DNA of 64,000 nt, from positions 1,429,226 to 1,493,225 of the forward strand of contig NZ_CP081183.1 of assembly GCF_019693215.1 (NCBI RefSeq), written 5' to 3'. The number at the start of each line of letters is the position of its first letter. Positions within the stretch are counted from its first letter, which is position 1. A program made the translations under genes and the position numbers. Source of the DNA: Salinarchaeum sp. IM2453 (lineage in GTDB: Archaea > Halobacteriota > Halobacteria > Halobacteriales > Salinarchaeaceae). Positions 61,578-64,000 of the stretch are shown piece by piece. A model generated the notes under the pieces. The model saw nothing but the letters and a program-made list of their open reading frames with translations. It was not told the DNA's origin and searched no databases.

Positions 61578-62228
61578 TCATTCTGCTCTTATTTCAGATA
61601 TCCCAAACAGATCGCCGTATATCTTCGATTGTGCTGCTGCCATATGTTCCGCTAATGTCGATGGACATATGTCCAGTTCTTCGGCAACCTCCGTAGCGTT
61701 TGCTTGTCGTGGATACTTGAAATATCCCATTTCATACGCCGTTTCAATCACTTCGCGTTGCCGCTGTGTTAATTCACCGCGGTTAATCGGGACAAACTCG
61801 CCTCCATGTTGGTCATCTGCGTCAGCTTGTGAAATTGTTTGAATGGAGACATCATCGTACTGCTGCTTTAGTCCCTTCAGTAGTGAACTCAACGCTGATC
61901 TATCTGCAAGGTGTAGCGTAACATAGAGATTTCCGTTCTCTGATCGTGCGTCAGAAATCGGGTATCCTTGTTCTTCAATTGTGCTACAGGGACATCCCTC
62001 TGTCTCCCGATTAAATTCATACACGCCGTCGTGGTTGTATTCAAACACTGGATCAACGATATCTGGGATCGTATTTTCTTTTGAACGAGTTGTAAACTGC
62101 TCTGTAACGTCATCTCCACTGTGTGTCCACGTGATTTCTGTTACCGATTCGCCTGCATTAGCCGTTGTTTCAGCGATTGGACATCCCTTTGGAGATCCAA
62201 TCTCAAGTTCCACGCGTAATCCACTCAT
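61578..62228 (-). CDS. Bat-like HTH-10 transcriptional regulator
   Basis: A 216-aa protein. The C-terminal HTH-10 domain typical of haloarchaeal Bat-family regulators is clear: LTQRQREVIETAYEMGYFKYPRQANATEVAEELDICPSTLAEHMAAAQSKIYGDLFG (about residues 152-210). The N-terminal part (MSGLRVELEIGSPKGCPIAE, and ETEGCPCSTIEEQGYPISD) is a sensor-like domain with cysteine clusters but without the PAS/GAF arrangement of full-length Bat. It is divergent from a Brp/Blh-like gene with repeated palindromic sites in the shared region, so it probably regulates that gene. Confidence 0.88.
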   Translation of the reverse strand: MSGLRVELEIGSPKGCPIAETTANAGESVTEITWTHSGDDVTEQFTTRSKENTIPDIVDPVFEYNHDGVYEFNRETEGCPCSTIEEQGYPISDARSENGNLYVTLHLADRSALSSLLKGLKQQYDDVSIQTISQADADDQHGGEFVPINRGELTQRQREVIETAYEMGYFKYPRQANATEVAEELDICPSTLAEHMAAAQSKIYGDLFGISEIRAE

Positions 62229-62415
62229 ATAATTATCTAATAACCCCCTATATGAAGGTCCTCCGGTTACAACACTTTTATCATGCTGTTTACCTCTACA
62301 TTATGATATCGTTAAACTTATTTGGACAATGCGTACACATCTGTTCATTTATTCACCTTTAAACCATACATGAACATTGATTCAACCAGTATCCTGTCCA
62401 TATACTTACCGAATG

Positions 62416-62427
62416 TCCTATATAGGA
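62416..62427. promoter_or_regulatory. Palindromic site upstream of the Brp-like gene
   Basis: TCCTATATAGGA is a perfect 12-base palindrome, 33 bases before the Brp-like start codon and it also reads as a TATA box. Related sequences CATATAGGGA (62444-62453) and CCCTATATG (about 62246-62254) flank the same intergenic region near both divergent genes. They are candidate sites for the Bat-like regulator. Confidence 0.5.
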
Positions 62428-62460
62428 TGCGTTGTATCATTCTCATATAGGGACAAAATT

Positions 62461-63567
62461 ATGAGTAGCAAGTTTGGTTACGCAGATAGTCAATCCCTAT
62501 TTTCCGTCCCGCGGGAGTGGCAGTTGCTCTTGCCCGCTTGGATCTCTTTCGCAGTGGTAACTGTGCTCGTCGGGGGCCTTCGGCTTGCGGGCATTTCGAT
62601 CCCGATGTCCATCCAGTTACTGGCGTATCTGATCGGGCTTGTTGCAATTAATCTCCCGCACGGAGGGTTTGAAAATCTGCAGAACCTTCGCACCAGGTCG
62701 GCTAGATTCCAAGCAATATACGCGGTTGTTTTTGTCGCGATGGTTGCTGGATTTATCGGGCTGTTGCTTTGGAATGCTGTTATTGGTGTCGCGTTAATGA
62801 TCGCAGTTGCTTGTGTTAAGGGAGGCTTTGGTGGCCTCGCCGTCCTTGATGCAGTGACTGGTACTGATCATATTCAGTCACGCTTCCAGCGATGGCTTGG
62901 CGCAGGCGTCCGTGGCGGTGCTGTGATGCTTGTGCCATATGTCGCATTCACTGAAACGTTTGAACAGTACACCGCATACATGGTTGATGTCTTCGACCCA
63001 GGTGCCCTTGCAGCAGCGACATGGGCATTTCATCCGATCACGTACAATTACGCTGTCCCAGCTGCAATTCTTCTCGGCGTAATTGCACACATCGGCCTAG
63101 GGTATGCGCGTGATCCTGGAACCAGAACATGGTTAGCAGATGCAATCGAAACGATCCTTTTAGTCGTTTACTTCTCGGTTGTACCTGTTGTCTTAGCTGT
63201 CGGACTGTACTTCCCACTCTGGTACTCTGCCCGTCAAGTTGCTCGATCGGCCGCTGTTGATGATGAACGACCAGTTGAGGAGGGTGCATGGATGTCAGAA
63301 GAATATCGTAGTGAGCATGTAGCATCTCTTCTGAACTGGAGTATGTTTATCGTTGGCGGTGTGTTTACTGGGCTGCTTCTTGCTGCCCTCTGGTACTTCG
63401 CTCCGGAGCCTATCATGGAAGTCGCGGCAGCGGACTATGCCAGTGACACAACTGCGTTACTTGCCGGAGGTGTTGTGTTCTACACCATCTTTGTGAGCAT
63501 TATTGCTCTCCCCCACGTCGTTGTTGGTGGATTCATTGATCGACAGGGCATTTGGTTTATTCCGTAG
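62461..63567 (+). CDS. Brp/Blh-like membrane protein (beta-carotene dioxygenase family)
   Basis: A 368-aa protein with about nine hydrophobic helices. Histidines that could form the iron site are in INLPHGGFENLQNL (about residue 62, where canonical Brp has an LPHGxxDH-type motif), ATWAFHPITYNY (about 192) and ALPHVVVGGFIDRQGIWF (about 350). Brp/Blh proteins cleave beta-carotene to retinal for opsins. The replacement of the canonical DH by FEN may mean altered activity, so carotenoid cleavage is likely but not certain. ATG at 62461 is used. No opsin gene is in this window. Confidence 0.8.
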   Translation: MSSKFGYADSQSLFSVPREWQLLLPAWISFAVVTVLVGGLRLAGISIPMSIQLLAYLIGLVAINLPHGGFENLQNLRTRSARFQAIYAVVFVAMVAGFIGLLLWNAVIGVALMIAVACVKGGFGGLAVLDAVTGTDHIQSRFQRWLGAGVRGGAVMLVPYVAFTETFEQYTAYMVDVFDPGALAAATWAFHPITYNYAVPAAILLGVIAHIGLGYARDPGTRTWLADAIETILLVVYFSVVPVVLAVGLYFPLWYSARQVARSAAVDDERPVEEGAWMSEEYRSEHVASLLNWSMFIVGGVFTGLLLAALWYFAPEPIMEVAAADYASDTTALLAGGVVFYTIFVSIIALPHVVVGGFIDRQGIWFIP

Positions 63568-63622
63568 TTAATTACAGTCTCTTTTCGTAGCAATTTTCCT
63601 TTCTCGCGACCCGTCTTTTTTT

Positions 63623-64000
63623 GTGCAGTTGTGGTCGTACAAGCGAACAGTCCTCGTCGCATGTACTTTAGCATTCTTCGCGACGATGGTCGCCCGTCTT
63701 TCAATCAGCCCGGTCGTACCCGAAATTAGCAGTGAATTTGACATTTCCACCGGCGTTATTGGATTCGCACTCTCTGCTATGTGGTTTACCTACGCTGCTT
63801 CACAGTTCCCAAGTGGTCTTCTCGGGGACAAGGTCGGGGAACGGATAGTCATTCTTATCGCGGTTGTTGGGACAGCAGCGACGAGCTTTCTTATTGTAAT
63901 TTCTCCATCATATTGGATGTTCTTTATTGCTGTTCTCCTCTTGGGTGCATTTGCCGGATTGCATTATAGTGTTGCGACAACCCTACTTGCAAAGACATTC
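63623..64000 (+). CDS. MFS transporter, N-terminal part (cut by window end)
   Basis: The first 126 residues of a major facilitator transporter. GTG at 63623 gives MQLWSYKRTVLVACTLAFFATMVARLSISPVVPEISSEFDIS (helix 1), GVIGFALSAMWFTYAASQFPSGLLGDKVGERIVIL with the MFS loop 2-3 motif G-x-x-x-D-x-x-G-x-R variant (about residues 50-85), then two more helices. The gene runs off the end of the window. The substrate is unknown. It lies 55 bases behind the Brp-like gene on the same strand. Confidence 0.88.
   Translation, partial: MQLWSYKRTVLVACTLAFFATMVARLSISPVVPEISSEFDISTGVIGFALSAMWFTYAASQFPSGLLGDKVGERIVILIAVVGTAATSFLIVISPSYWMFFIAVLLLGAFAGLHYSVATTLLAKTF

Noticed and set aside
1-64000. CRISPR array
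   Set aside because: I looked for regularly spaced 25-40-base direct repeats, especially around 56-60 kb, and saw none. The repeated hairpins are isolated and tied to IS-type ends.

Overview
The window is chromosomal DNA from a haloarchaeon (class Halobacteria). Evidence: very acidic proteins, archaeal information-processing genes (PCNA, RFC-like subunit, PriL, family B polymerase, Hjc, NurA, Spt5, SecE, Nop5/fibrillarin, L40e, class I CCA enzyme), archaeosortase A, a Brp/Blh-like gene beside a Bat-type regulator, and several small protein families known mainly from haloarchaea. Base composition looks low for the group (AT-rich intergenic DNA and codons). That would fit a Haloquadratum-like organism, but this is inference.

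Layout. 0-11 kb is a core region riddled with IS200/IS605-type (IS1341-like) DNA: three TnpB genes or pseudogenes between DUF99, MBL hydrolase, L40e, lplA, a radical SAM/SPASM gene and a cysteine synthase. 11-31 kb is housekeeping: pyrD, pheST, thyA-folA, an RFC-like subunit, pcn, hemL, larB, sufU, trm1, a deaminase plus ahcY, hjc and priL. 31-43 kb has a second cysteine synthase, a third TnpB element, ftsZ1-secE-spt5, artA, a metallophosphoesterase, a threonine-synthase-like gene lacking the PLP lysine fused by overlap to a LysE exporter, and tRNA-Gln. 43-48 kb is one iron/Fe-S block, sufCBD followed by a ferritin-like protein and a DtxR regulator. 48-56 kb holds polB with two inteins at its catalytic motifs, flpA-nop5 and nurA.

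56.5-59.6 kb is the main accessory feature: a visibly GC-richer, tightly overlapping operon with a diverged Cas7-like RAMP protein, an uncharacterised 246-aa protein and a Cas5-like RAMP protein, preceded by a Tat-signal protein and faced by a divergent winged-helix gene. No CRISPR array, Cas1/Cas2, Cas10 or Cas3 is visible. From memory this matches the predicted array-less class 1 derivative of haloarchaea called HRAMP. The right end carries cca, tRNA-Asn, the Bat-like/Brp-like pair and a truncated MFS transporter.

A recurring theme is small structured hairpins (two types) that occur both at TnpB element ends and alone between core genes, marking past insertions. Neither tRNA encodes CCA, which agrees with the cca gene present here.
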